From Paenibacillus sp. 32O-W (GTDB lineage: Bacteria > Bacillota > Bacilli > Paenibacillales > NBRC-103111): a stretch of DNA of 64,000 bases. A model generated the notes under the pieces. That model searched no databases. It worked only from the letters and a program-made list of their open reading frames with translations, and was not told the origin of the DNA. Each line of letters starts with the position of its first letter. Within the stretch, counting starts at the first letter, position 1. The stretch lies in the NCBI RefSeq assembly GCF_007679495.1, contig NZ_VEGP01000013.1, forward strand, positions 40,475 to 104,474, in the 5' to 3' direction. The position numbers were made by a program, and so were the translations under genes. Positions 18,424 to 26,776 of this stretch are shown piece by piece.

Positions 18424-21400
18424 GGCCGGTCTATTTATCGCTATCCGGATTGCAGAGCTATCGCGAGAAGCAGGAGGTAGATTTCACCCGTCTGTGCGAC
18501 GCGGGCGTGTTCGGGATTTTCGGGCCGACGGGAAGCGGAAAATCGACGATCCTCGATGCCATCACATTAGCCCTCTATGGCAAAGTGGAGCGCGCCAGCA
18601 ACGGGACGCAAGGTATTCTGAACCATGCGGAGAAGGTGCTGTCCGTTTCCTTCGTGTTCGAATTGTCCTATTCGGGAGGGGTCAAGAAATACCGGGTAGA
18701 AAGGCAGTTCAAGCGCGGTAATGAATTGTCCGTGAACAATACGATCAGCCGTCTGATCGAAGAAGCGAATGGGGAAGGGGTCGTCCTGGCGGATAAAGCA
18801 TCCGAGGTAAACCAGCGGATTCAGCAAATTCTGGGCTTATCCATGCAGGATTTTACGAGGGCCGTCGTGCTTCCGCAAGGGAAATTCGCCGAGTTCCTGT
18901 CTCTCAAAGGAAGCGAGCGAAGGCAGATGCTGCAGCGGTTGTTTCACCTGGAGCAGTACGGCGATTTGTTGAATGCGAGAGTCAGCCGCAAGCTGAAGGA
19001 TACGGAGGCTGCCGTCAAGGAACTGGCGGCGGAGCAGCAGGGGCTCGGGGACGCCTCCCGGGAGGCGGTTGCGGCAGCGGAGCAGCGCTTCCAGTCGGCG
19101 GCGGAACAAGCCAAGGAGAAGCGGGAACTGCGATTGCTGGCAGACATGAGATGGGAAGAGAGCCGCAAAATATATATGCTGAAGCAGGAGGCAGCGGCAC
19201 TCCGCCAGGAATGGCAGGCGCTGGCCGGGAGGGAGCCGGAAATCCGGGCCATGGAGGAAGGAATACAGCGGGCCGGACAGGCCGAGCTCCTGTATCCGCT
19301 CTTTCGGGAATGGGAGGAAGCCCGGCGATGGTCTGCCGAGAAGCTAAGGTTACATAATGAAATTAAATCCGGCTTCGAACGGATGTCGCGAATGCATGAC
19401 GAGACGGCGGCACAGTATACGGAAGCCAGACAGCGGCTGGCCGAGCATGAAGCTCCACTGCGCATTCGCATGGAAGAGCTGCAGCAAGCTCTTCGGCTGG
19501 CGGAGGAAGCGGGGCGGAGCGAGGCTGCCCTTCATGCGTTGGATTCTCGTAAACAGGAGGCTCTTCTGCATAAGCAGAAGACGGAGGAGGAGCTGCTGAA
19601 GGAGCGGCAAATCCATGCCAAGGCCCTTCGTTTGCAAACGGAGCTGAAGGAGCGGAAACAGCTTGTCGAGGTCCCTTCCGAGGAGCGGCAGCGTCTTCAG
19701 GATGCTTCCAAGGCACAGCAGCAGTGGGAAACGCTGGCCCGTCAGCGCGCCGAAGGAGAGCGGGAGGCACAGGAGGCGGAGGAGCGTCTGGCCCTTGTGG
19801 AGAAGGAGGAGCGGGAAGTCCGATCCGGACAGGAGCGTCTGGCGAACCGCCTGCAGCTTCACTGGTCCGAGACGGTCAGGCAAGCGGCTTCCGCAGCACA
19901 ATTGGAGCGGTCGGCCGCGGCACTTCTGCGGGAAGCCAATGACTGGCTGCGGCGGATTGAGGAGGAGGAGCGGGAGCAGGAGCTTGGCCGGCTGGCGTCG
20001 ATGCTGGCCTCCTCCTTAAGCCCGGGCGACGCATGCCCGGTGTGCGGCTCGCTCCATCATCCGGCACCCGCTCAGGCCCACACGGCGCACGAATACGCAG
20101 GGGAGATCAAGGTGCTGAAGCAGGTGGCCGAGGAAGCCAAAGACCTGCAGGTACAGGCCATGCAGCTGAAGCTGTCCGTCGGCCATTTGGCGGAGAAGCT
20201 GGCGGACCGGATAGGCGGCGCTTCTCTGCAGGAGGCTGCGGCGGCTGCCGCCGAGGCGGCAACGCCACCGGAGGGCGGAGCGTCCATGGCTGCCCGGTAT
20301 GCGGAATCGGCAGAGGCCTTTATCGGTCAGACCGCCAAGGACGGCAAAGAATCTGTTCCGGGACCGAACGTATCGGGTGATGAGGCCGAACAGGTGCACT
20401 TGCATAAGCTTGCGAAGGTGGAGGAGCAGGCCGACAAGCTGCTTGAACATGGACGAGCTCTGCGGGAGCGGCTGGAAGGCGAGAAGAACGCATTAGCCCG
20501 TATGGAAGGGCAGATGCGGGACTTGTTCGCAGAGTGGACGCTTCTGGAGCAGCGGCGTGGAGAGCTGGCAGCGCGGAAGGATGCTTTACGCACCGTGAAG
20601 GACGGCGGCGTCCGCAAGCTGGAGGCCGTCCGTGCGGAAATGGATCTTCAGGAACGGGAATGGCAGCGAAGGTTTCCCGATCTGAACAGGGACACTCTGG
20701 AGGAGCAGCTTGCCGCTCTGCATCACAAGGATAAAGAACGGGAGGAACTGAACGAACGGCTGGACAAGAGCGTTGTTTTCCTGGAAAACTCGTTAGCGAA
20801 GCTTAACGAGCTGCAAGCGGAGATGGTCGAACGGGACAAAGAATTGCTGCAATTGGATACGGAGCGCAAGGGGCTGGAGCAGCTGCTCTCGATGCAGAAG
20901 CAGCAGTTAGCGGAGAAGGCGGGCCATGAGCCGGTCGATCGTCAACTCTCGGAGGTTAAGAGCCGTCTGGAACGGCTTGTTGCCGAGGAGAAGGAGCAAG
21001 CTGCCAGACTCGAGAAGGTCCGGGCCGAGCTGCAGGAGCTGAACCGGCAATTCATTGCTTCCGGCCAAGATTGCAGCGCCGCCGATCAGCAGCTGGCCAA
21101 GACCGAGGCCCATTGGCGCAAGGCACTGGAGCCGTCCCCGTTTGCCGGGGAAGAGGAGGTTCGCAGGGCGCTGCTTACGCCCGAACGGCTGCAGCAGTGG
21201 TCCTCCGAAGTCGCCGAATATCGGGACAGGAAGTCTCGCCTGGAAGCCAGGTTGGAGCATATCGACGGCCAGTTGTCCGGGGCCGACATTACGGAAGCGC
21301 AATGGCAGGAAATCCAGAGAGCGAAGGAAGAGGCGCATCTGCTTGATGAACAGGCGCTGAGCGAGCGTGCCAAAGCGGAGCGGGATCTGGAAGACCTGAA

Positions 21401-21968
21401 GAACAAGCACGCCCACTGGACCGAGCTGGAAGCCAAGCGTGCCCGGAACGAAGAGGAATACGGGCGGCTGCATAAATTGCAATCCGTGTTAAGAGGGAAT
21501 GCTTTCGTTGAGTTCATAGCCGAGGAACAATTGATGCAGGTGAGCCGTTCCGCCTCGCACAAGCTGGGTCAGCTTACCCGTCAGCGCTATGCGATTGAGA
21601 TCGATTCCAGCGGGGGATTCGTTATCCGGGACGACGCCAACGGCGGAATCCGGCGCCCGGTCAGTTCCTTGTCGGGAGGGGAGACGTTCTTGACCTCCCT
21701 TGCGCTCGCCCTTGCGCTGTCTGCCCAGATTCAGCTTAGCGGCCAGTATCCGCTCGAATTTTTCTTCCTGGACGAAGGCTTCGGGACATTGGACCCCGAC
21801 CTGCTGGATACGGTGATCGGCGCTTTGGAGAAGCTGCATACCGACCGTTTAACGGTTGGCATTATCAGCCATGTGCCTGAGCTGAAGGCGCGCCTTCCCC
21901 GCCGCTTGATCGTGCAGCCCGCCGAGCCCTCGGGACAGGGCAGCCGGCTTTATGTGGAGAGCTTGTAG
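18420..21968 (+). CDS. sbcC: Exonuclease subunit SbcC (Rad50-like ATPase)
   Basis: SMC-like ATPase of 1182 residues that clamps DNA for SbcD. Walker A is FGPTGSGKSTILDA near residue 37. Two long coiled coils flank a zinc hook, CPVCG, whose cysteines are C539 and C542. The ABC signature SLSGGETFLTSLALALA and Walker B EFFFLDEGFGTLDPDLLD lie at the C-terminal end. A ~60-residue Ala/Gly-rich, low-complexity segment follows the hook (EAAAAAAEAATPPEGGA), which looks like a flexible insertion in the second coil. The gene is translationally coupled to sbcD and ends the operon. A weak hairpin, CCGGCT-tcta-AGCCGG (near 22087), follows at 120 bases. Confidence 0.96.
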   Translation: MRPVYLSLSGLQSYREKQEVDFTRLCDAGVFGIFGPTGSGKSTILDAITLALYGKVERASNGTQGILNHAEKVLSVSFVFELSYSGGVKKYRVERQFKRGNELSVNNTISRLIEEANGEGVVLADKASEVNQRIQQILGLSMQDFTRAVVLPQGKFAEFLSLKGSERRQMLQRLFHLEQYGDLLNARVSRKLKDTEAAVKELAAEQQGLGDASREAVAAAEQRFQSAAEQAKEKRELRLLADMRWEESRKIYMLKQEAAALRQEWQALAGREPEIRAMEEGIQRAGQAELLYPLFREWEEARRWSAEKLRLHNEIKSGFERMSRMHDETAAQYTEARQRLAEHEAPLRIRMEELQQALRLAEEAGRSEAALHALDSRKQEALLHKQKTEEELLKERQIHAKALRLQTELKERKQLVEVPSEERQRLQDASKAQQQWETLARQRAEGEREAQEAEERLALVEKEEREVRSGQERLANRLQLHWSETVRQAASAAQLERSAAALLREANDWLRRIEEEEREQELGRLASMLASSLSPGDACPVCGSLHHPAPAQAHTAHEYAGEIKVLKQVAEEAKDLQVQAMQLKLSVGHLAEKLADRIGGASLQEAAAAAAEAATPPEGGASMAARYAESAEAFIGQTAKDGKESVPGPNVSGDEAEQVHLHKLAKVEEQADKLLEHGRALRERLEGEKNALARMEGQMRDLFAEWTLLEQRRGELAARKDALRTVKDGGVRKLEAVRAEMDLQEREWQRRFPDLNRDTLEEQLAALHHKDKEREELNERLDKSVVFLENSLAKLNELQAEMVERDKELLQLDTERKGLEQLLSMQKQQLAEKAGHEPVDRQLSEVKSRLERLVAEEKEQAARLEKVRAELQELNRQFIASGQDCSAADQQLAKTEAHWRKALEPSPFAGEEEVRRALLTPERLQQWSSEVAEYRDRKSRLEARLEHIDGQLSGADITEAQWQEIQRAKEEAHLLDEQALSERAKAERDLEDLKNKHAHWTELEAKRARNEEEYGRLHKLQSVLRGNAFVEFIAEEQLMQVSRSASHKLGQLTRQRYAIEIDSSGGFVIRDDANGGIRRPVSSLSGGETFLTSLALALALSAQIQLSGQYPLEFFFLDEGFGTLDPDLLDTVIGALEKLHTDRLTVGIISHVPELKARLPRRLIVQPAEPSGQGSRLYVESL

Positions 21969-22194
21969 CTATATCTAATAAGGCTTCCGCTTCCCGAATA
22001 AATCGTGATTCTTTCTCCATGAGTTGAACACGTATCCTATAATTGGTTAAACTATGTTTATCGGGGACGCTTTAGCTGTTAAGAATCCGGCTTCTACAGC
22101 CGGTTTATGATTAGACGGGCCAGTCTCCATTTGATTTTACCGATGCCCGGCATCGCTGAACAAGCTTACTATGCATTTAAACGAAGGGATGATT

Positions 22195-22542
22195 ATGGTC
22201 ATGGATTGCATCTTTTGTAAAATTATCGAAGGTTCCATTCCTTCGAAGAAAATCTATGAGAACGACAAGGTGCTTGCTTTTCACGATATCCAGCCGGCCG
22301 CACCCGTTCATGCTCTAATAATTCCCAAGAAGCACATCGCCACCATGAATGATGTCCAGGAGGAAGATGTGGAGGTTATTGGAGAGATTCATCTCGCCGC
22401 ACAAGAGGTTGCGAAACAGCTTGGAGTTCATGAGAGCGGATATCGGCTGCTTAATAACTGCGGCAAGAATGCCGGGCAAGTCGTGTTTCATCTTCATTAT
22501 CATCTGTTGGGCGGCGAGAAGCTGGGTCCTTTAAACGGTTAA
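22195..22542 (+). CDS. HIT family nucleotide hydrolase (HINT-like)
   Basis: Small dimeric hydrolase or transferase of the histidine-triad superfamily, 115 residues. The catalytic triad HLHYHLLGG is at H99, H101 and H103, and the N-terminus CIFCKIIEG is typical of HINT proteins, which cleave adenosine phosphoramidates. Three ATGs are possible; 22195 is best placed, five bases after GAAGGGA, although relatives often begin at the methionine two codons later. B. subtilis Hit is encoded elsewhere. In Paenibacillus-type genomes a HIT gene beside rpsU is plausible, but the neighbours do not define a substrate. Confidence 0.9.
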   Translation: MVMDCIFCKIIEGSIPSKKIYENDKVLAFHDIQPAAPVHALIIPKKHIATMNDVQEEDVEVIGEIHLAAQEVAKQLGVHESGYRLLNNCGKNAGQVVFHLHYHLLGGEKLGPLNG

Positions 22543-22742
22543 TTCTGCGGAACTGTCAACATAGATTTTCATCCGAACTCCTCTCATGCGGGAAGCAAAC
22601 CGCTCGAAAAATAGTTTCTTAATAAATAGGAGAGGCGAAGCTAGGTATAAGAAAAACCGCTCGTTTAACCAACTGAAGGAACCGGAAGAACGCCGTGAGG
22701 GCAAGGAGCCGCAGCATAGTTTGGGTTATGTTGGGAGGTAGG

Positions 22743-22772
22743 TTGACACCCGCTTTCCTTATAACATATAAT
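22743..22772 (+). promoter_or_regulatory. Vegetative promoter of rpsU-yqeY
   Basis: A consensus TTGACA (22743-22748), an 18-base spacer and a consensus TATAAT (22767-22772). Transcription would start near 22780, about 50 bases before the rpsU GTG. This is one of the strongest sigma-A promoters in the window, as expected for a ribosomal protein gene. Confidence 0.85.
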
Positions 22773-22830
22773 GAAGTTTGATACCCGTGTTAGTCGTTTT
22801 GGACGGTCTGTTCGGAGGGAGGGAAATCTG

Positions 22831-23004
22831 GTGTCAGAAACAAAAGTTCGTAAGAATGAAACAATAGATGCTGCTCTTCGCCGCTTTAAACGTTCCATCG
22901 CTAAAGATGGAGTGCTGGCTGAGGTAAAAAAGCGTAAGCATTACGAAAAGCCCAGCGTTAGACGTAAGAAGAAGTCGGAGGCCGCTCGGAAGCGGAAGTT
23001 CTAG
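22831..23004 (+). CDS. rpsU: Ribosomal protein bS21
   Basis: Small-subunit protein of 57 residues, strongly basic, that sits near the 16S rRNA 3' end and helps initiation. [20 protein letters not shown] and the Arg/Lys-rich tail [15 protein letters not shown] are typical for Firmicutes bS21. The start is GTG at 22831, nine bases after GGAGGGAGGG. A longer reading from an ATG at 22771 would overlap the promoter -10 and is rejected. yqeY begins twelve bases after the stop codon. Confidence 0.97.
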   Translation: MSETKVRKNETIDAALRRFKRSIAKDGVLAEVKKRKHYEKPSVRRKKKSEAARKRKF

Positions 23005-23016
23005 GAGGACTTATTG

Positions 23017-23460
23017 ATGAGCTTAAGTGATCGATTGAACGAAGATATGAAGCAGGCGATGAAGAGCCAGGATAAATTCAGACTCTCCGTAATCCGAATG
23101 ATCCGCTCCGCGATCAAGAATATTGAAATCGATCAGCGTAGATCGTTGGATGACAACGAAGTGCTTGATATAATAAGTCGTGAAATCAAACAGCGAAAAG
23201 ATTCCCTCCAGGAATTCGAAAAAGCAGGCCGAGAGGATTTGGCGCAAGCTGCTAAAGCAGAAATTGCCGTCATTGCCGAGTATCTTCCGCAGCAATTGAC
23301 GGAGGAAGAGGTTAGAGTTCTTGTACAGCAGACCATCCAGGAAACGGGCGCTTCTTCCAAAGCGGAAATGGGCAAGGTGATGGGTGCTCTTATGCCGAAG
23401 GTAAAAGGGCGCGCAGACGGCAAGCTCGTCAATCAGTTGGTACAACAACTGCTGAATTAA
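23017..23460 (+). CDS. yqeY: GatB/YqeY domain protein
   Basis: 147-residue helical protein of the GatB/YqeY family. The fold is the tRNA-binding tail found on the GatB subunit of Glu-tRNA(Gln) amidotransferase, here free-standing. Visible signatures are MSLSDRLNEDMKQAMKS at the N-terminus, IAEYLPQQLTEEEV in the middle, and MGKVMGALMPKVKGRADGK near the C-terminus. The free protein has no firmly established role; a link to tRNA metabolism is inferred. The ATG at 23017 has AGGAGG eight bases upstream. It is cotranscribed with rpsU as in B. subtilis and is followed by a strong terminator. Confidence 0.95.
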   Translation: MSLSDRLNEDMKQAMKSQDKFRLSVIRMIRSAIKNIEIDQRRSLDDNEVLDIISREIKQRKDSLQEFEKAGREDLAQAAKAEIAVIAEYLPQQLTEEEVRVLVQQTIQETGASSKAEMGKVMGALMPKVKGRADGKLVNQLVQQLLN

Positions 23461-23474
23461 ACCGACAACTGGTG

Positions 23475-23500
23475 AAACACCCCGTTCAGGGGTGTTTTTT
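23475..23500 (+). terminator. Terminator after yqeY
   Basis: AAACACCCC, loop GTTCA, GGGGTGTTTTTT: a nine-base-pair stem with a good T run, 15 bases after the stop codon. Confidence 0.92.
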
Positions 23501-23530
23501 ACTATCTTAAGGAATACGCAGACAGGTTTC

Positions 23531-23600
23531 TGATCCGCAGCTTAGGCTGCGGATCAAAAACCGCTACTAGGCATGTTTTACTGGTTCCTATGGAGCGGTT
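23531..23600. repeat. Two adjacent inverted repeats upstream of the sigma-W promoter
   Basis: A perfect eleven-base-pair hairpin, TGATCCGCAGC-ttag-GCTGCGGATCA (23531-23556), has no T run on either strand. It is followed by AACCGCT (23559-23565) pairing with AGCGGTT (23594-23600), with CTAGG/CCTA extending the stem. Neither is a standard terminator. They may form an RNA structure, mark a small element, or be an operator-like site. Confidence 0.45.
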
Positions 23601-23675
23601 GCAGTACATAATTTTCCAGTCGGGAGTAATCATATTTACAAGGCAGACGACTTTTGCAAAAATTTGTTTAAGCTT

Positions 23676-23701
23676 TGAAACATATGCCAAAACTTTACGT
23701 A
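23676..23701 (+). promoter_or_regulatory. Sigma-W-type (ECF) promoter of nfeD-floA
   Basis: TGAAAC (23676-23681), a 16-base spacer, then CGTA (23698-23701), the consensus of B. subtilis sigma-W promoters. It lies 46 bases before the nfeD start. In B. subtilis the orthologous yqeZ-yqfA-yqfB operon is sigma-W controlled, so position, sequence and precedent agree. Confidence 0.85.
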
Positions 23702-23747
23702 GTACTTTGTAAAAGGCTGCGAGAAAACCAAGAAAGGAGGGGGAACT

Positions 23748-25106
23748 ATGCTCAAAAAAAGAATTATGCAGGTGGTCTGGTTATTGCCTTTGTTGTTAAT
23801 GCTGCTGCCCTTTGCAGGAATCCATGCGGAGAGCCAGCCCGCTTCATCCCGTGCCGTATATATCATCCCGGTGCATCAAACGATTGAAAGCGGTCTGCAG
23901 AGCTTCCTGGAGAGAGCCTTTAAAGAGGCGCACGAAGCGTCTGCCCAACTCATCGTCCTGGATATCAATACGCTGGGTGGAGAAATTACCGCAGCCATGG
24001 AGATTGGAAATCTCGTAAGAGATAGTAAAATACCAACGGTCGCTTTCATACATGGAGACGCCGCATCCGCGGGCACATTCATTGCCTTGAATGCCAATGA
24101 AATCGTAATGTCTGAGGGGAGCGTCATCGGCGCGGCGGCCATCGTCGATGTGAGCGGCAGGGAAGTGGATAATGCCAAGCTGATTTCTTACTGGGTAGAA
24201 TCGATGGAATCGGCTGCCAAGATGAGAGGGCGCAACCCGGTTATCGCCGCGGGAATGGTCGATAAAAATATCGAGGTCGATATCCCTGAAGCCGGCCGGA
24301 AATTTGCCGCAGGCCAACTGGTCTCGCTTTCCTTCGATGACGCCTTGAAAGCGGGCTATTCCGAGCATACGGCTAACACTCTCGAAGAAGTGTTGAGCTA
24401 CAAAAATGTACAGGAGGCTCCGCGCATATTTGTAGAACCGAGCACAGCGGAGAACCTGAGCCGGATTCTTACAAGCCCCGTAGCGAAAACCTTGTTATTG
24501 CTGGTTGGTATCGCTGGCGTAGCGATTGAACTGTTCGTTCCGGGCTTCGGCTTGCCGGGCATCCTGGGGGCTCTCGGGTTCGGCTTATACTTTTTTAGCC
24601 ATTATATTGCCGGTTTTGCCGGGATTGAGGAGATTGTTTTATTTGTTCTCGGCATCATTTTGCTCATTATAGAAGTTGTCGTTCCGGGCTTTGGATTGTT
24701 TGCCGCGGCCGGTACCATTTCCCTGATCAGCGGGGTTGTGATGGCTTCCTATAATACGGCGAGCGGTTTGAAATCGTTGGGGATTGCCGTGATTCCCGCT
24801 ATTATCCTGATCGCCATCTTTATTAAGATCTTTAAGCGTAAAGGAGTATGGAAGAAATTCATTCTGAGTGAAGAGCAGAAGAATGAGGAAGGGTATACAA
24901 GCAGTTCCGTCAAAGACCATCTGTTAGGAAAAAACGGAGTGGCTTTAACGGTCCTTCGCCCATCCGGCACCGCATTGATCGGTGAAGAACGCATTGATGT
25001 GGTCACCTTTGGGGATTACATTGATAAAGGCCGGAAAATTAAAGTAACCCAAATAGAAGGAACACGGGTAGTCGTCCGCGAACTTAATGAGGATGAGATC
25101 GGCTAG
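23748..25106 (+). CDS. NfeD-family membrane serine protease (YqeZ-like)
   Basis: Membrane protein of 452 residues made with FloA under envelope stress. Order of parts: signal peptide (LLPLLLMLLPFAGIHAES), a ClpP-like serine protease domain exposed outside (residues ~35-230), about four to five membrane segments (~245-370), and a C-terminal cytoplasmic OB-fold NfeD domain (~385-450). The catalytic-type serine is S107 in GDAASAGTFIAL. This is the long NfeD1b form. The start ATG has AAAGGAGGGGG in front. In B. subtilis the equivalent yqeZ operon adds resistance to sublancin and similar membrane-active peptides; the exact cleavage target is unknown. Confidence 0.92.
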   Translation: MLKKRIMQVVWLLPLLLMLLPFAGIHAESQPASSRAVYIIPVHQTIESGLQSFLERAFKEAHEASAQLIVLDINTLGGEITAAMEIGNLVRDSKIPTVAFIHGDAASAGTFIALNANEIVMSEGSVIGAAAIVDVSGREVDNAKLISYWVESMESAAKMRGRNPVIAAGMVDKNIEVDIPEAGRKFAAGQLVSLSFDDALKAGYSEHTANTLEEVLSYKNVQEAPRIFVEPSTAENLSRILTSPVAKTLLLLVGIAGVAIELFVPGFGLPGILGALGFGLYFFSHYIAGFAGIEEIVLFVLGIILLIIEVVVPGFGLFAAAGTISLISGVVMASYNTASGLKSLGIAVIPAIILIAIFIKIFKRKGVWKKFILSEEQKNEEGYTSSSVKDHLLGKNGVALTVLRPSGTALIGEERIDVVTFGDYIDKGRKIKVTQIEGTRVVVRELNEDEIG

Positions 25107-25178
25107 AGCCGGATCCAGGCTGAGCCCCGAGGCTCATTAAGACAGATAACAATAAAATGAATCAGGAGGTTGTTACAT

Positions 25179-26171
25179 TTGGCTGATCTAGATATTTTTA
25201 CTTTGTTGATCGCAGCGCTGGTTATTATTGTGCTGGCCGTATTTTTCAGCTTTTTCCCGGTGATGCTGTGGATTTCCGCACAAGCCTCCGGCGTACGCGT
25301 CGGGATTTTCACCCTGGTGGCCATGCGCTTGCGTCGTGTCATTCCCAGCCGGATTGTCAATCCGCAAATCAAGGCTACCAAAGCGGGACTTGGGCTGTCC
25401 ATTAACCAATTGGAAAGCCATTTTCTCGCCGGGGGGAATGTTGACCGGGTAGTCAATGCTTTAATCGCGGCACAGCGTGCGAACATAGCGCTTGGCTTCG
25501 AACGTGCGGCTGCCATTGACCTGGCCGGACGGGATGTGCTGCAGGCCGTACAAATGAGCGTTAACCCGCGAGTGATCGAAACTCCGATGGTTGCCGCCGT
25601 AGCCAAGGATGGAATTGAAGTAAAAGTTAAAGCGCGCGTTACGGTACGCGCGAACATCGACCGCCTGGTCGGGGGTGCGGGAGAAGAAACGATCATTGCC
25701 CGCGTCGGAGAAGGAATAGTCACGACAGTAGGTTCCTCCAACACTCACAAGGACGTGTTGGAAAATCCGGATTCGATCTCCAGAACCGTACTTGGCAAAG
25801 GCTTGGACGCCGGAACTGCGTTCGAAATTTTGTCTATCGATATTGCAGATGTAGATGTAGGTAAAAATATCGGAGCCCACCTCCAAACCGAGCAAGCGGA
25901 AGCGGACAAGCGGATTGCCCAAGCGAAAGCGGAAGAACGCCGCGCCATGGCCGTTGCACAGGAGCAAGAAATGAAGGCCAAGGTAGTGGAGATGAAAGCG
26001 AAGGTCGTCGAAGCCGAATCCCAGGTTCCGCTGGCTATGTCGGATGCTCTGCGCCAAGGCAAGCTTGGAGTCATGGATTATATGAACTTGAAAAATATAG
26101 AATCCGATACCCAAATGCGTTCCAGCTTCGGACGCATGCAGGGAATGGATGACAAGAATGACAAGGAATAA
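25179..26171 (+). CDS. floA: Flotillin-like protein FloA
   Basis: Membrane-anchored scaffold of 330 residues that organises functional membrane microdomains. A hydrophobic hairpin at the N-terminus ([20 protein letters not shown]) is followed by the SPFH domain (about residues 45-220) and an Ala/Glu/Lys-rich coiled coil ([19 protein letters not shown]). This is the bacterial YqfA/FloA type, with no extracellular part. The start is TTG at 25179, eight bases after CAGGAGGT; a TTG nine bases earlier abuts that site and is rejected. It lies 72 bases after the NfeD gene in the same sigma-W-type unit. Confidence 0.95.
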   Translation: MADLDIFTLLIAALVIIVLAVFFSFFPVMLWISAQASGVRVGIFTLVAMRLRRVIPSRIVNPQIKATKAGLGLSINQLESHFLAGGNVDRVVNALIAAQRANIALGFERAAAIDLAGRDVLQAVQMSVNPRVIETPMVAAVAKDGIEVKVKARVTVRANIDRLVGGAGEETIIARVGEGIVTTVGSSNTHKDVLENPDSISRTVLGKGLDAGTAFEILSIDIADVDVGKNIGAHLQTEQAEADKRIAQAKAEERRAMAVAQEQEMKAKVVEMKAKVVEAESQVPLAMSDALRQGKLGVMDYMNLKNIESDTQMRSSFGRMQGMDDKNDKE

Positions 26172-26214
26172 CCCTGGCTTCCTCACCATAAACCGAAGCA
26201 AAGGGGGGGACTAA

Positions 26215-26706
26215 GTGGGAATTATCGAGTATTTGTTGGATAACATCCATATCGTTATTATTGTGCTTGCCATTATATCTACTTTGGTGTCGAAGTCCAA
26301 ACCCGGCAAGCCGAAAAATACGAGAAGCATGCCTCCTTTCGGAGGGGGGCCGGTCCAACCGGCCTCATCATCGGATCGTTCCCCGGAGACCGTTCCAAGA
26401 GCGGACCGGCCGGACAGAGAGGCTATGGATCGGCGATCGGTCATAGAGGATAAGCCGCTCTACAGTCATGATGATGAAGAAGAAGAGAGATACCGGGAAG
26501 TCTTCCGCTATGAAGAACCGGAATCCGGGCAACCGGCTGCCAACGCCTCGGCTACCGGTTCCCGCCGGACCTTCGATCATCGCTCTGAAGCGGATAGGCT
26601 GAAAGAGAAGGAAAGGGCTGACCAACTGCAGCGCAAAGCGATCCAAGGTATTATCTGGTCCGAGATTCTCGGGCCGCCCCGCTCCAGAAGACCTTACCGC
26701 AAGTAA
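26215..26706 (+). CDS. Hypothetical membrane-anchored protein in the YqfB position
   Basis: 163 residues: one N-terminal membrane segment (IIEYLLDNIHIVIIVLAIIS), then a Pro/Ser-rich and strongly charged, probably disordered cytoplasmic region with an acidic run (DDEEEERYREVF), and a C-terminal conserved-looking patch (IQGIIWSEILGPPRSRRPYR). It starts with GTG after AAGGGGGGGA, 43 bases after floA, so it is the third gene of the sigma-W-type unit, in the place of B. subtilis yqfB, which is much shorter. The C-terminal IIWSEILG...RP motif recurs in my memory of related Paenibacillus proteins, but no function is known. Confidence 0.7.
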   Translation: MGIIEYLLDNIHIVIIVLAIISTLVSKSKPGKPKNTRSMPPFGGGPVQPASSSDRSPETVPRADRPDREAMDRRSVIEDKPLYSHDDEEEERYREVFRYEEPESGQPAANASATGSRRTFDHRSEADRLKEKERADQLQRKAIQGIIWSEILGPPRSRRPYRK

Positions 26707-26713
26707 TTACACA

Positions 26714-26746
26714 CCCCTGCCGGGTTCAGCCGGCAGGGGCATTTCC
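26714..26746 (+). terminator. Terminator of the nfeD-floA unit
   Basis: CCCCTGCCGG, loop GTTCA, GCCGGCAGGGG: a very stable stem followed by only a short T run (ATTTCC). Confidence 0.65.
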
Positions 26747-26776
26747 ATATTCACTCATAGTAAAGGAGTGGCCCAA

